Origin: Nostoc linckia NIES-25
Lineage (GTDB): Bacteria > Cyanobacteriota > Cyanobacteriia > Cyanobacteriales > Nostocaceae
DNA: 64,000 nucleotides
Reading direction: 5' to 3'
Assembly: GCF_002368035.1 (NCBI RefSeq)
Contig: NZ_AP018222.1
Location: forward strand, 2,444,471 to 2,508,470
Shown: piece after piece, positions 8,663 through 18,564 of the stretch
How positions within the stretch are numbered: position 1 is the stretch's first letter
Layout of the letters: each line of letters opens with the position of its first letter
Position numbers and translations under genes: made by a program
Notes under the pieces: generated by a model
Database searches by the model: none
Told to the model about the DNA's origin: nothing
The model's input: only the letters and a program-made list of their open reading frames with translations

Positions 8663-9529
8663 ATGGATCTACAATTCGCCCAGCTAATCGTCAACGGAAT
8701 TGCAGTGGGGAGTATTATTGCTCTAGCCGCAGTTGGACTCACACTCACCTATGGAATTTTACGTTTATCTAACTTTGCTCATGGTGACTTTCTCACTTTG
8801 GGAGCCTATCTCACTTGGCTAATCAACACTATTGGAGTAAATATTTGGCTGTCCACGATCCTCGCAGCAGCAGGAACAGTCGCAGCAATGCTGTTATCAG
8901 AAAAGTTACTCTGGTCAAGAATGCGCTCCATTCGTGCTACCTCCACCACGCTGATTATTATTTCTATCGGACTTGCCTTATTTATTCGGAATGGAATTAT
9001 TTTTATTTGGGGTGGCAAAAATCAAAATTATGATTTAGCCGTTACTCCAGCTTTAGATATTTTCGGCTTGAAAGTGCCGCAAAATCAATTATTGGTATTG
9101 GGGTTGGCAGTGCTAGCAATTTTAGGGCTGCACTATCTCTTGCAAAACACCAAAATTGGTAAAGCCATGCGAGCAGTTGCTGACGATCTAGACTTAGCGA
9201 GGGTATCAGGTATCAATGTTGACCGAGTAATTTTCTGGACTTGGCTAATTGCTGGCACTCTTACATCATTGGGTGGGAGTATGTATGGTTTAATTACAGC
9301 CGTGCGTCCGAATATGGGATGGTTTTTAATTTTACCGTTATTTGCCTCAGTGATTTTGGGAGGAATTGGCAACCCCTACGGTGCGATCGCCGCAGCTTTT
9401 ATCATTGGTATTGTCCAAGAAATTAGCACTCCTTGGCTGGGTTCACAGTATAAACAAGGTGTCGCACTGTTAATCATGATTTTAGTGCTGCTCATTCGTC
9501 CCAAAGGTTTATTCAAAGGAACGATTTGA
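8663..9529 (+). CDS. branched-chain/neutral amino acid ABC transporter permease, LivH family (NatD-like)
   Basis: 288 residues with about eight hydrophobic segments spread over the whole length and the LivH signature GLTLTYGILRLSNFAHGDF near residue 25. The cytoplasmic loop GKAMRAVADDLDLARVSGIN (about residue 170) is the site that contacts the ATPase subunit. In cyanobacteria the nearest named protein is NatD of the N-II neutral amino-acid uptake system, used in filamentous strains to recover amino acids. The other Nat subunits are not adjacent, which is usual because nat genes are often scattered. The specific substrate is inferred. Confidence 0.9.
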   Translation: MDLQFAQLIVNGIAVGSIIALAAVGLTLTYGILRLSNFAHGDFLTLGAYLTWLINTIGVNIWLSTILAAAGTVAAMLLSEKLLWSRMRSIRATSTTLIIISIGLALFIRNGIIFIWGGKNQNYDLAVTPALDIFGLKVPQNQLLVLGLAVLAILGLHYLLQNTKIGKAMRAVADDLDLARVSGINVDRVIFWTWLIAGTLTSLGGSMYGLITAVRPNMGWFLILPLFASVILGGIGNPYGAIAAAFIIGIVQEISTPWLGSQYKQGVALLIMILVLLIRPKGLFKGTI

Positions 9530-9550
9530 GCAGCACCTATCGACTTCTAA

Positions 9551-9688
9551 CTACTCAATAATGTGGAAATACCAGGCTGCTACCAGGAAATTGATAGCTA
9601 ACAAGAACAGTGCCCAGCCTGTGCGATAGGGGTAGGGAGGTTTAGCTCCACTGTCGGCAACTGGTAAATCTCTGTTTTTAGCAGTCAT
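9551..9688 (-). CDS. psaX: photosystem I subunit PsaX
   Basis: A 45-residue frame too short for most ORF callers. It reads MTAKNRDLPVADSGAK, then PPYPYRTGWALFLLAINFLV and ends AAWYFHIIE. This matches the small single-helix PSI subunit PsaX: the Thermosynechococcus protein has the same YxFRTxWAxLLLAINFLVAAYYF core. A GGAGAA ribosome site lies 7 bases before the ATG. PsaX sits at the periphery of the PSI monomer and helps bind chlorophyll; it is present in many filamentous and thermophilic cyanobacteria and absent from others. Transcribed alone, convergent with the permease. Confidence 0.88.
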   Translation of the reverse strand: MTAKNRDLPVADSGAKPPYPYRTGWALFLLAINFLVAAWYFHIIE

Positions 9689-9775
9689 AATGCGATTCTC
9701 CTAATGTCAGGACTTTTTAAGAAATACCAAATTATGTGTACCAATCTCCCAAATTCTTTAGAAATATTTGAAGTT

Positions 9776-9890
9776 GGGCATTGGGCATGGGAAAAGGGGA
9801 AGGGGTAAAGGGGAAAGGGGAAAGATTAAATTTATTCGTTTTCCCTTTAACCTTTTCCCTTTAACCTTTTCCCCTGCCTCCTGCCCCTGC
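9776..9890. repeat. GGGGAAA / CCCCTTT low-complexity interspersed repeats
   Basis: Runs of GGGAAAAGGGGAAGGGGTAA type on the left are answered by CCCTTTAACCTTTTCCC type on the right, so the segment can fold on itself. The same families recur at 6337-6490, 31919-32030 and 52000-52060. Confidence 0.75.
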
Positions 9891-9891
9891 T

Positions 9892-10794
9892 TCACTCCTC
9901 TCCCGCATGGTAGGAACTACGAACCAGGGGGCCGGAACGGACGTGGGTAAATCCCATTTGCCGTGCTGTGGAGCCGAGTTGCTCGAATTCCTCTGGAGTC
10001 CAATATTTTTGAACTGGTAGATGCTCTAAAGAGGGGCGCATATACTGGCCGATAGTCAAGCGATCGCACCCCACAGCCCTTAAATCAGCCATTGCTTCGA
10101 CGACTTCATCGGTGGTTTCTCCGTGTCCCAGCATCAAACCGGATTTGGTGGGAATTGTCGAATCCAGTTCTTTGACTATAGCCAACACTCGCAGCGAGCG
10201 ATCGTACTTGGCTCCCCGGCGCACTGGCCCGGTTAAGCGTCGCACTGTTTCAATGTTGTGGTTGAAACAAGCCACTTTGGCTTCCACAATCGTAGCTATG
10301 CGCTGGCGTTGACCGGATTCCCCAACGCCCGCACCACCCCAGAAATCTGGCGTTAGGACTTCAATTTGAGTTTCTGGGTTCAATTGACGGATAGTCGCGA
10401 TCGTCTTCACAAAATGCCCTGCACCTTGGTCTGGCAAATCATCACGGGCTACAGAAGTCAACACCACATAATGTAATCCTAACAGCTGCACCGCTTGGGC
10501 TACCTTTTGCGGTTCGTCTAAATCAAGAGGCATTGGTGCATGACCTTTATCTACTTGACAGAAAGCACAAGAGCGCGTACAGGTAGGCCCCATCAGTAAA
10601 AAAGTTGCAGTTTTTTGGGCGTAGCACTCTCCCCGATTCGGACAACGCCCTTCTTCGCAAATCGTGTGAATTTGCCGCTGTTTAATAATGCGTTGTACGG
10701 TAGAGATTTCGCTGGCTTTGCCAATAGGGCGACGTAGCCAGCTAGGCATTGCCATAATTTCAGACTTGAGTTCGGCTTGTTGTGACGAAATCAT
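9892..10794 (-). CDS. lipA: lipoyl synthase (radical SAM)
   Basis: LipA inserts two sulfur atoms into octanoyl groups on lipoate-dependent enzymes, using two 4Fe-4S clusters. The product shows the auxiliary-cluster cysteines in CEEGRCPNRGEC and the radical-SAM cysteines in CTRSCAFC (CxxxCxxC), then the GADD-like SVARDDLPDQGAGHF, LTPDFWG and the C-terminal GPLVRSSYHA. I choose ATG 10794 (300 residues): GGAG lies 8 bases upstream, and the longer frame would need TTG 10842. Cyanobacteria often have two lipA copies; lipB is not adjacent here. Confidence 0.95.
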   Translation of the reverse strand: MISSQQAELKSEIMAMPSWLRRPIGKASEISTVQRIIKQRQIHTICEEGRCPNRGECYAQKTATFLLMGPTCTRSCAFCQVDKGHAPMPLDLDEPQKVAQAVQLLGLHYVVLTSVARDDLPDQGAGHFVKTIATIRQLNPETQIEVLTPDFWGGAGVGESGQRQRIATIVEAKVACFNHNIETVRRLTGPVRRGAKYDRSLRVLAIVKELDSTIPTKSGLMLGHGETTDEVVEAMADLRAVGCDRLTIGQYMRPSLEHLPVQKYWTPEEFEQLGSTARQMGFTHVRSGPLVRSSYHAGEE

Positions 10795-11103
10795 CCAAAA
10801 ATCTCCGGGAGTATCGAAACGGCCTATCTTTGTAAGATGCAAAGGTGGAGTGACGCAAAAAAAGAACTCTTTGTGTACGCCTGTCCTTGATGCCCTAGAT
10901 TAAGGCCAAAGCTTTAAATATCACAATGACACAAATTCAAAACAAGACAAGCAAAAGTTTTGCAAAATACGTCTAGCAATGTCATTTATACCGAAATATA
11001 CTATCCCCCAATTCATAGATATTTTGTATATAGTGGGAGAATTCTCAAGGACAATCGGCAAAACCGCTATTTACACTTAAAGTTTCTGTTAGAGCAAACA
11101 GTC

Positions 11104-11766
11104 GTGGCAAGCAATAAAATTTTAGTTATCGATGACACTACAGTTGTCAGGGTAAAAGTACGAGAAATGTTGCCTCCGGGCAATTTTGAGGTACTGGAAG
11201 CAAAAGACGGTGTGGAAGGACTAAATTTCATCCTTCAGGAAAAACTCAGCTTGATTATGCTGGATTTTCTGCTACCTAAAATGAGTGGCTGGGAAGTTTT
11301 CCAGCAAGTCCAAGCTCATCCGGAGTTAAGGAAAATTCCTTTAGTGATCATGTCTGGTCGCAAAGAAGAGGTGACTGAAAAAATTCCAGAACCATTTGAA
11401 TATTTTGAATTTCTGGGTAAGCCTTTCGATCAAAAGCAACTAATTGCTGCTATTAAGTTAGCTATGACAAAAGCGAAGCTGCCACGCCCAGAACTAGTTG
11501 CTGTGGGAGCAGGTGCCGCTAAGAATGGTACTGTTACAACTTCTAGTGTCACAAGTGCTACGGTAGCAACTTCTAATGAACAAAATACCTTAATAACAAC
11601 CCCACCTGCCGCGAATGCTACAATACCAACCTCTAGTTCTCCAGGAGTCTCCCAAGCGGAAATTGAGGCGTTGAACGATAAAATTGCCAAAATGCAAGCA
11701 GAAATAGAGGGCTTGAAGAAACAGCTAACTCAAGTTGTGACTTTTATTAAACAAAAAATCAAATAA
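11104..11766 (+). CDS. single-domain response regulator with C-terminal coiled coil
   Basis: About 220 residues from GTG 11104, the first start that fits the receiver domain (ASNKILVIDDTTVVRVKVRE). The frame is open to 10960, but that stretch does not look coding. The receiver runs to about residue 125, with the acidic pair in VIDD, phosphoacceptor Asp in IMLDFLLPKMSG and Lys in FLGKPFD. A Thr/Ser/Ala-rich linker follows, then a coiled coil (IEALNDKIAKMQAEIEGLKKQL). No DNA-binding output domain is present, so it probably acts by protein contact. No cognate kinase is adjacent; the giant kinase at 12375 follows on the same strand after 600 bp. Confidence 0.85.
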   Translation: MASNKILVIDDTTVVRVKVREMLPPGNFEVLEAKDGVEGLNFILQEKLSLIMLDFLLPKMSGWEVFQQVQAHPELRKIPLVIMSGRKEEVTEKIPEPFEYFEFLGKPFDQKQLIAAIKLAMTKAKLPRPELVAVGAGAAKNGTVTTSSVTSATVATSNEQNTLITTPPAANATIPTSSSPGVSQAEIEALNDKIAKMQAEIEGLKKQLTQVVTFIKQKIK

Positions 11767-12374
11767 GCTAAAACACATTTAAATTGCATAACTACTTCAT
11801 CTGGCTGTTCTCTGTCATTAGTCATTGATTATTTGCTTTGTACGAAAGACAAATGACGGCCTTAACTAGAGAATACGCAACTTGGAAAGAAATTAGCTTA
11901 AAATTTGCGATCGCTATTATCCTCTGCACCTTCAATTACGAATTAATAATTACTAATTACTTGGTCAGGGTCGGAGGATATTATTAACCTCATTTGCTAG
12001 TCTAGCAAAGCATCCCTAGACGCATTAAGCCTGCCGTAGTGTACTTTCGAGTTCATAGTACGTCAGGCTTTTTGTTATGTGTGCTGATTTATAGCAACAC
12101 GGAATAGAACTTTTTTAATAACAAATAATCTCCAATAATAACCAAAAAAATAAAAGTATTTCTTGGACAAAAACCTCAAAACTTAGTTTTTTATTGAATT
12201 AGTTTTTAAACAATAGATGTTTATAAAATTACAAAGATCACAAAAAAATCTCAATTAAAAATTGTTTTTTAACCGCCAATCAAACAAGAATTTTTATTAT
12301 TCGCTGATAACGATAGTCAGAACGCGGGAATACTAAGCCATAGAAACAAAATTTATAAATATAGATAGGTTGCA
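11767..12374. other. long intergenic leader before the giant kinase
   Basis: No gene is seen. It holds short 'gtcattagtcatt' type repeats near 11814, the hairpin at 12027-12074, and a strongly AT-rich stretch (12110-12370) that is probably the promoter and leader of the kinase gene. Confidence 0.6.
12027..12074 (+). terminator. probable rho-independent terminator
   Basis: AAGCCTG (12027-12033) pairs with CAGGCTT (12064-12070), with further imperfect pairing inside (GTAC/GTAC), and a short T-run follows. It could end the response-regulator transcript. Confidence 0.6.
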
Positions 12375-15300
12375 ATGTCAATAGTACTAGATACACTATA
12401 TGCGTTTCCTGGCTATCGAATAACTGAGCAAATCTACTCAGGCAGTAAAACCCTAGTTTATCGGGGTATTAGAGAACAAGACCAAAAATCAGTTGTCCTC
12501 AAATTGATGCGGAATGAATATCCTACATTCGCAGAAATTGCCCAGTTTCGCAATCAGTATCTCATCTCTAAAAACCTCGATATTCCTGGTATCGTCAAAC
12601 CCTATAGCTTAGATAATTACCGCAATAGCTACATCCTAGTGATGGAAGATTTTGGCGGTATTTCACTGCAAAAATGGCGGCTGGATGGCGAAGATAAAAA
12701 AGAAAATATAATTTCTTTAGATGAGTTTTTTGACATTGCTATTAAAATTGCTTCTATTCTTGAAGGGCTGCACCGCGATCGCATTATTCATAAAGATATT
12801 AAACCTGCCAATATTCTGATTAATACAAGCACAAGTGAGATAAAAATTATCGACTTTAGTATTGCCACACTCTTGCCAAGGGAAAGTCAATCTGTCATAA
12901 ATCCCAACGTTTTAGAAGGCACTCTCGCTTATATTTCCCCAGAACAAACTGGTAGGATGAACCGAGGTATTGACTACCGCACTGATTTTTATTCCCTTGG
13001 TGTTACCTTCTTTGAACTGCTCACCGGACAGTTACCTTTTACGAGTAAAGATCCGATGGAGTTAGTTTACTCTCATATTGCCAAACAACCACTAAAAGCT
13101 AGCCGGATTAACTCCAATATTCCAGCAATTTTGTCTGAGATTATCAGCAAGCTGATGGCCAAAAATGCCGAGGAACGCTATCAAAGTGTATTGGGCTTAA
13201 AGCATGATTTGGAAGTGTGTCAAAAGCAGTGGCAAGAGACAGGAAAGATTGTAACTTTTAAACTAGGCAGCCGCGACATTTCAGACCGTTTTGTAATCCC
13301 TGAAAAACTTTATGGCCGACAAAATGAAGTTGAAACCCTACTTGCTGCTTTTGAGCGAGTTGTTAACCCCTTTGAATCCCCCGCTAAATGCGATACTACG
13401 GGTTCTGGGTTAGCGCCATCTCCCATAGGGAAGGATTACAAGTCAGTAGAATCACTTGCTTTGAGCCAGGAAAACCCTTCAACACAGTGGCTTCTCAACC
13501 CGGTTGCTCCCCGTCAAGCAGGAATCAGGGGAGTAGAAATGATATTAGTCGCAGGTTTCTCAGGCATTGGCAAAACTGCTGTAGTCAACGAAGTCCACAA
13601 ACCCATCCTGCGCCAACGGAGTTACTTCATCAAAGGAAAATTCGACCAGTTTCAACGTGACATTCCTTTATCGGGGTTGGTGCAAGCTTTTCGAGACTTA
13701 ATCGGACAACTGCTCTCAGAAAACGATGTCCAAATTCAACAATGGAAAACCAAGATTCTCCGGGAATTAGGCACACAAACTCAGGTAATTATTGATGTAA
13801 TTCCTGAACTCGAACAGATTACTGGTAAGCAACCTCCTGTTACTGAACTTTCTGGCAGCGCCGCTCAAAATCGTTTTAATTTATTGTTTCAAAAATTTAT
13901 TCAAATTTTCACAACCAAAGAACATCCCCTCGTTATATTCCTGGATGACTTACAATGGGCAGATACAGCTTCTTTGAAATTAATTCAGTTATTAATGTGT
14001 GAAAGTAGGTTGTCTGATATTTCAGAAGATACAGAAAAAATAGCTGAAATTAAAAGAGGTTTATTATTAATTGGTTCCTATCGGGATAATGAAGTTTCAA
14101 AAGCACATCCGCTTTATTTTACACTGCAAGAGATTGAACAAGCGGGAGCAAGAATTAGTACTATTACCCTAGAACCCTTAAATCAAGGAGATTTAAATCA
14201 TTTAATTGCTGATACCCTTCATTGTCCGGAATTAGTTGCTGTTCCTTTAACTCAGATGGTGTTTGCCAAAACTAAAGGTAACCCCTTCTTTTCTATTCAA
14301 TTCCTCAAGTCTTTATACGAAGAAGAATTAATTATATTAAACTTTGAGCTTGGTTATTGGCAGTACGATATTTCTAAAATTAAAGAATTAGCTCTTACAG
14401 ATGATGTAGTAGAATTTATCGCTATTCAGATAGAAAAACTGCCTAAAAATACCCAAAAAGTATTAAAACTGGCTGCTTGTATTGGTAACCAATTTGATTT
14501 AAAAACCTTAGCGATCGTTCATGAAAAATCTGTAGTAGATACAGCATCAGATTTGTGGCAGGCATTACTGGACGGACTAATTTTACCACAGACAGAAATT
14601 TACAATATTTTTCCAGCAGATAATACTAATCAAGAGTTAATTACTCAGGGTATAGAATCTACACAATTTGCAAGCCTGAATTTGCAAATACCTAAATATA
14701 AATTTGTACACGATCGCGTACAACAAGCTGCTTATTCTTTAATTCCGGAAGACCAAAAAAAGCCAATTCACTTAAAAATTGGGCTACTGTTGTTAAGCAA
14801 TATTCCAGTTGCAGAACAAGAAGAAAGAATTTTTGAGCTTGTTAATCAGCTGAATATTGCAGTAGAATTTATCTCCCATCAGGCTAAGCGAGATGAACTC
14901 GCTCAAATGAACTTAATTGCTGGACGTAAAGCTTTAGCATCAACAGCTTATCCAACTGCGGTTAAATATTTAACTAAGGGTATTCAACTACTAGCAGCTG
15001 ATAGTTGGGAAACAAAACACGATCTCACCCTGAGTTTATATGAGACTGCGACAGAGGCAGCATATTTAGCTGGCAACTTTGAACAGATGGAGCAATTAGC
15101 AGAAGCTGTGTTGAGGCGTAAACCACTGCTAGAAAAAGTAAAAGTTTATGAAGTTAAAATTCAAGCTTACGGGGCACAGAATCAAGCACTGGAGGCTGTA
15201 AATACTGCACTCACATTTTTGAAACTCCTGGGAGTGGAATTTCCTGAACATCCAAGTGAGTCTGATATTCAGTTAGCAATGGCAGAATTAGCATCAAATC

Positions 15301-18188
15301 TCAATGGCAGACAGATTCAGGACTTAATTAATCTGCCACAGATGATGAATGCTCAGCAAATAGCAGCTATGCGTATTCTATCGACGATCGCCGCTATTAG
15401 CTATTTAGTTATGCCAGAACTGTCTCCGCTGATTTTTCTTAAACAAATCAACGTATCACTTAAATATGGCAATGCTTCCTTATCTGCTTTTGCTTATGTC
15501 AATTATGGGTTAGTACTCACTGGCATAGTGGGAGATGTTGAGTCTGCCTATCAATTTGGGAAACTGGGTGTAACTTTAGTAGATAAGTTGAATGCTAAAG
15601 AAGTAAAAGCTAAAACTATTCTCGGATTTAATACAGCTATTAGACATTGGAAAGAACATACTCGACAAATATTAAAACCTTTATTGGAGGGTTATTATTC
15701 TGGAATAGAAGTAGGAGATTTAGAATTTGCAGCCTATTGTCTTAACGCTTATTCCTATTCTTCATATTTTGTCGGTCGGGAACTGACAGAACTGGAACGG
15801 GAGATGGCAACATACAGTAATACTATCGCTCAAATAAAGCAAGAAATTGTATTTAACTGGATTAGTATCCACCGACAGAGTGTTTTAAATTTGCTAGGAA
15901 ATGTAGCAAATCCTTGTTATTTAATTGGTGAAGCTTACAACGAAGAAAGAATGCTGCCCCTTTACATTGAAGCTAATGATGTAATGGGAACTTTCTATTT
16001 CTACGTGAGTAAAGTACATCTTTGTTATCTATTTGGCAGCTACGATTTAGCTTTGGAAAATTCTAGATTAGCAGAAAAATATTTAGCTGGTGGAAGAGGG
16101 CAGTTAGTTACTCCTTTACTCCATTTTTATGATTCACTAACACGACTAGCTTTATATACTAATGCATCCGTTTTAGAACAAAACTCTATTGTAGATAAGG
16201 TAAAAGTAAATCAGGAGAAAATGCACCAGTTGACACATCATGCTCCTATGAATTATTTACATAAATATTATCTTGTAGAGGCGGAACGTTGTCGAATTGG
16301 TGGTCAATATCTCGAAGCAATAGAATTATACGATCGCGCCATTTCCCTAGCCAAAGAAAATGAGTATCTTCATGAAGAAGCCCTCGCTCAAGAACTCACC
16401 GCCAAATTCTATCTAGAATGGGGCAAACATAAAATTGCCCAAAGCTACCTCACAGATTCTTACTACAGTTATATTCGCTGGGGAGCGGTAGCAAAAGTTG
16501 ACGATTTGGTAAAACGCTATCCGCTATTACTCGCTCCTGTATTCCAGCAAGAAAAACTCAAACTGAATATCCATTCCAGCCAAGAAAGCGCTTCTTTCAC
16601 TAACACGTCTTTATCTAGTTTGAGCAATCAACAAACTTTAATTGGTTCAAAGACAAGTATTTCTGATTCTTTGGATTTAGCTACATTTATTAAAGCATCT
16701 CAAGCACTGTCTGGGGAAATTGAGCTTGAGCGGCTGCTTTCTACTTTAATGGAAGTTGCCATCGAGAATGCCGGAGCTTCTAAATGTGCTTTGATTTTAA
16801 GTGAAGATGATACTTTAGCATTAACGGTCACCGCAGTTTGTTCGAGTTCCAATTTTGAACATAGCTATACAGAGTTTCCCTCAATTTCTTTAGAATCAAG
16901 CTACGATGTTCCGATTACTTTGATTAACTACGTTAAGCGTTCTAAAGAAATCTTGGTTATCGATGATGCAATGGCTGTTTCATTTTTAGCAGCAGATAGC
17001 TATATTATCTGTGAAGAACCCAAGAGTTTATTATCTATACCTATTATTAATCAAGGAAAATTAATTGGGATTCTTTATCTAGAAAATAATTTAACAACAG
17101 GAGCATTTACACGCGATCGCGTAGAAGTTCTGAAATTACTCACCACCCAAGCAGCAATATCCCTCAAGAATGCTATCCTCTACAATAATTTGGCACAAGC
17201 TAAAGAAAGTTTAGAGAAATACAACCATACTCTAGAGCAAAAAGTCAAAGAAAGAACGCAGGAATTAAACAATAAAAACGAAAAATTACAACAGGCAATA
17301 CAGGAAGTAAAACGCGCTCAAATTCAATTAATTCAAAGTGAAAAAATGTCTTCTTTAGGGCAAATGGTAGCGGGAATTGCCCATGAAATTAATAATCCCA
17401 TTAACTTTATTCATGGGAATATTGCTCATGCTAGCGAGTATGTATGCAATTTACTGGATTTGGTAACTGTTTATCAACAAGAATACCCTGATTCTTCACC
17501 TGCTATTGAGGATAAATCTGAGGAAATCGACATAAATTTTCTAGCAGAAGATTTGCCAAAAATTCTAGATTCCATGAAGGTTGGCAGCTCGCGTATCCGC
17601 ACTATTGTTTTGGGCTTACGCAACTTTTCACGGCTTGATGAATATGAAATGAAGCCTGTAGATATTCATGAAGGGATAGATAACACTTTGATGATTTTGC
17701 AGCATCGACTTAAGGAAAAGAACGATTATCCGGAAATTGAAGTCATTAAAGAATACGCAAATCTTCCAGAAGTGACTTGTTATGCAGGTCAGTTGAATCA
17801 GGTATTTATGAATATCTTAAGTAATGCGATCGATGCTTTAGAAGAATTATCCGTAAATGAGCAACAGATAAATCTCACTGGAGGTTTTAGAGCATCAGAA
17901 ATTCAAGAAGAAGTGAAAAATCATTCTCCGAAAATTCGCATATTTACTCAACTAACAGATTCCAATACAGTGATGATTCGGATTGCCGATAACGGTTCTG
18001 GTATGACAGAAGCCGTGCGGCAGAAAATTTTCGATCCATTTTTTACAACTAAGTCAGTAGGTAGTGGTACAGGCTTAGGGTTGTCGATTAGCTATCAAAT
18101 TATTGTGGACAAACACAAGGGTAGTTTAACGTGTAATTCTACACTAGGAGAAGGTACTGAGTTCGTAATTGAGATACCAATGCAATAG
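12375..18188 (+). CDS. giant Ser/Thr kinase - AAA ATPase - GAF - histidine kinase hybrid (HstK type)
   Basis: 1937 residues. An N-terminal eukaryotic-type Ser/Thr kinase (about 10-275; catalytic loop HKDIKPAN near 139, with Lys in place of Arg in HRD) is followed by an AAA_16-type ATPase (Walker A GFSGIGKT near 394, Walker B FLDDLQWAD near 521). A long helical TPR-like region comes next, then a GAF domain (about 1435-1605), a coiled coil, HisKA (AHEINNP near 1668) and HATPase (GSGTGLGLSI near the end). This is the HstK architecture of heterocyst-forming cyanobacteria, which joins Ser/Thr and His phosphorylation. Residues about 330-386, before Walker A, look like an in-frame repeat insertion. 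It converges with the P450/terpene synthase operon; Nostoc terpene miniclusters are reported to include a hybrid two-component protein. Confidence 0.94.
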   Translation: MSIVLDTLYAFPGYRITEQIYSGSKTLVYRGIREQDQKSVVLKLMRNEYPTFAEIAQFRNQYLISKNLDIPGIVKPYSLDNYRNSYILVMEDFGGISLQKWRLDGEDKKENIISLDEFFDIAIKIASILEGLHRDRIIHKDIKPANILINTSTSEIKIIDFSIATLLPRESQSVINPNVLEGTLAYISPEQTGRMNRGIDYRTDFYSLGVTFFELLTGQLPFTSKDPMELVYSHIAKQPLKASRINSNIPAILSEIISKLMAKNAEERYQSVLGLKHDLEVCQKQWQETGKIVTFKLGSRDISDRFVIPEKLYGRQNEVETLLAAFERVVNPFESPAKCDTTGSGLAPSPIGKDYKSVESLALSQENPSTQWLLNPVAPRQAGIRGVEMILVAGFSGIGKTAVVNEVHKPILRQRSYFIKGKFDQFQRDIPLSGLVQAFRDLIGQLLSENDVQIQQWKTKILRELGTQTQVIIDVIPELEQITGKQPPVTELSGSAAQNRFNLLFQKFIQIFTTKEHPLVIFLDDLQWADTASLKLIQLLMCESRLSDISEDTEKIAEIKRGLLLIGSYRDNEVSKAHPLYFTLQEIEQAGARISTITLEPLNQGDLNHLIADTLHCPELVAVPLTQMVFAKTKGNPFFSIQFLKSLYEEELIILNFELGYWQYDISKIKELALTDDVVEFIAIQIEKLPKNTQKVLKLAACIGNQFDLKTLAIVHEKSVVDTASDLWQALLDGLILPQTEIYNIFPADNTNQELITQGIESTQFASLNLQIPKYKFVHDRVQQAAYSLIPEDQKKPIHLKIGLLLLSNIPVAEQEERIFELVNQLNIAVEFISHQAKRDELAQMNLIAGRKALASTAYPTAVKYLTKGIQLLAADSWETKHDLTLSLYETATEAAYLAGNFEQMEQLAEAVLRRKPLLEKVKVYEVKIQAYGAQNQALEAVNTALTFLKLLGVEFPEHPSESDIQLAMAELASNLNGRQIQDLINLPQMMNAQQIAAMRILSTIAAISYLVMPELSPLIFLKQINVSLKYGNASLSAFAYVNYGLVLTGIVGDVESAYQFGKLGVTLVDKLNAKEVKAKTILGFNTAIRHWKEHTRQILKPLLEGYYSGIEVGDLEFAAYCLNAYSYSSYFVGRELTELEREMATYSNTIAQIKQEIVFNWISIHRQSVLNLLGNVANPCYLIGEAYNEERMLPLYIEANDVMGTFYFYVSKVHLCYLFGSYDLALENSRLAEKYLAGGRGQLVTPLLHFYDSLTRLALYTNASVLEQNSIVDKVKVNQEKMHQLTHHAPMNYLHKYYLVEAERCRIGGQYLEAIELYDRAISLAKENEYLHEEALAQELTAKFYLEWGKHKIAQSYLTDSYYSYIRWGAVAKVDDLVKRYPLLLAPVFQQEKLKLNIHSSQESASFTNTSLSSLSNQQTLIGSKTSISDSLDLATFIKASQALSGEIELERLLSTLMEVAIENAGASKCALILSEDDTLALTVTAVCSSSNFEHSYTEFPSISLESSYDVPITLINYVKRSKEILVIDDAMAVSFLAADSYIICEEPKSLLSIPIINQGKLIGILYLENNLTTGAFTRDRVEVLKLLTTQAAISLKNAILYNNLAQAKESLEKYNHTLEQKVKERTQELNNKNEKLQQAIQEVKRAQIQLIQSEKMSSLGQMVAGIAHEINNPINFIHGNIAHASEYVCNLLDLVTVYQQEYPDSSPAIEDKSEEIDINFLAEDLPKILDSMKVGSSRIRTIVLGLRNFSRLDEYEMKPVDIHEGIDNTLMILQHRLKEKNDYPEIEVIKEYANLPEVTCYAGQLNQVFMNILSNAIDALEELSVNEQQINLTGGFRASEIQEEVKNHSPKIRIFTQLTDSNTVMIRIADNGSGMTEAVRQKIFDPFFTTKSVGSGTGLGLSISYQIIVDKHKGSLTCNSTLGEGTEFVIEIPMQ

Positions 18189-18287
18189 GCATGAAGCGTC
18201 AGGTATGGGTATTGGGTGTGTGAGGTAGATTATAAAAAAGCTTCCCACCCCTTCTACACTTCCTCATTCCCTTTATTGTTTTTATGA

Positions 18288-18452
18288 TTTAGTTGACGTG
18301 AGTTCGATAAACCTCTCCCCAACCCCTCTCCGAGGCGGAGAGGGGCAGAAATATTTTTAGTTGACAACGAAATTAGGGTTTCAAAGCCTCTCTCCCTGTG
18401 GGGGAGAGGAATGGAAGTGGGGTTTTTAGAGCCGTCGAACTCACGTTTAGTT
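18288..18452. mobile_element. MITE-like element with terminal inverted repeats
   Basis: ACGTGAGTTCGA (18296-18307) is exactly inverted as TCGAACTCACGT (18435-18446). TTTAGTT flanks both sides (18288-18294 and 18446-18452), like a target-site duplication. Inside are two hairpins: CCCCTCTCCG/CGGAGAGGGG (18323-18332 and 18336-18345, perfect) and CTCTCTCCC/GGGGGAGAG around 18389-18408. No transposase is encoded. It lies between the converging kinase and P450 genes. Confidence 0.6.
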
Positions 18453-18564
18453 AACACAAAAATCATCCCATACTGCCTTAGAAGCCAGATAAGGGATGAA
18501 TTTTTGGCTGGTAACAAATCGCGCCCCGTCTCGAATGGATTAAACTAAGAAGCACCACAGTGTT

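Noticed and set aside
10960..11103. 48-residue N-terminal extension of the response regulator
   Set aside because: Composition unlike protein-coding sequence here; the receiver domain begins directly after GTG 11104.
18254..18517. 87-residue minus-strand frame between the giant kinase and the P450
   Set aside because: It is the translation of the MITE-like repeat and reads as repeat peptide (PHRERGFE, RLGEGLGRGLS).
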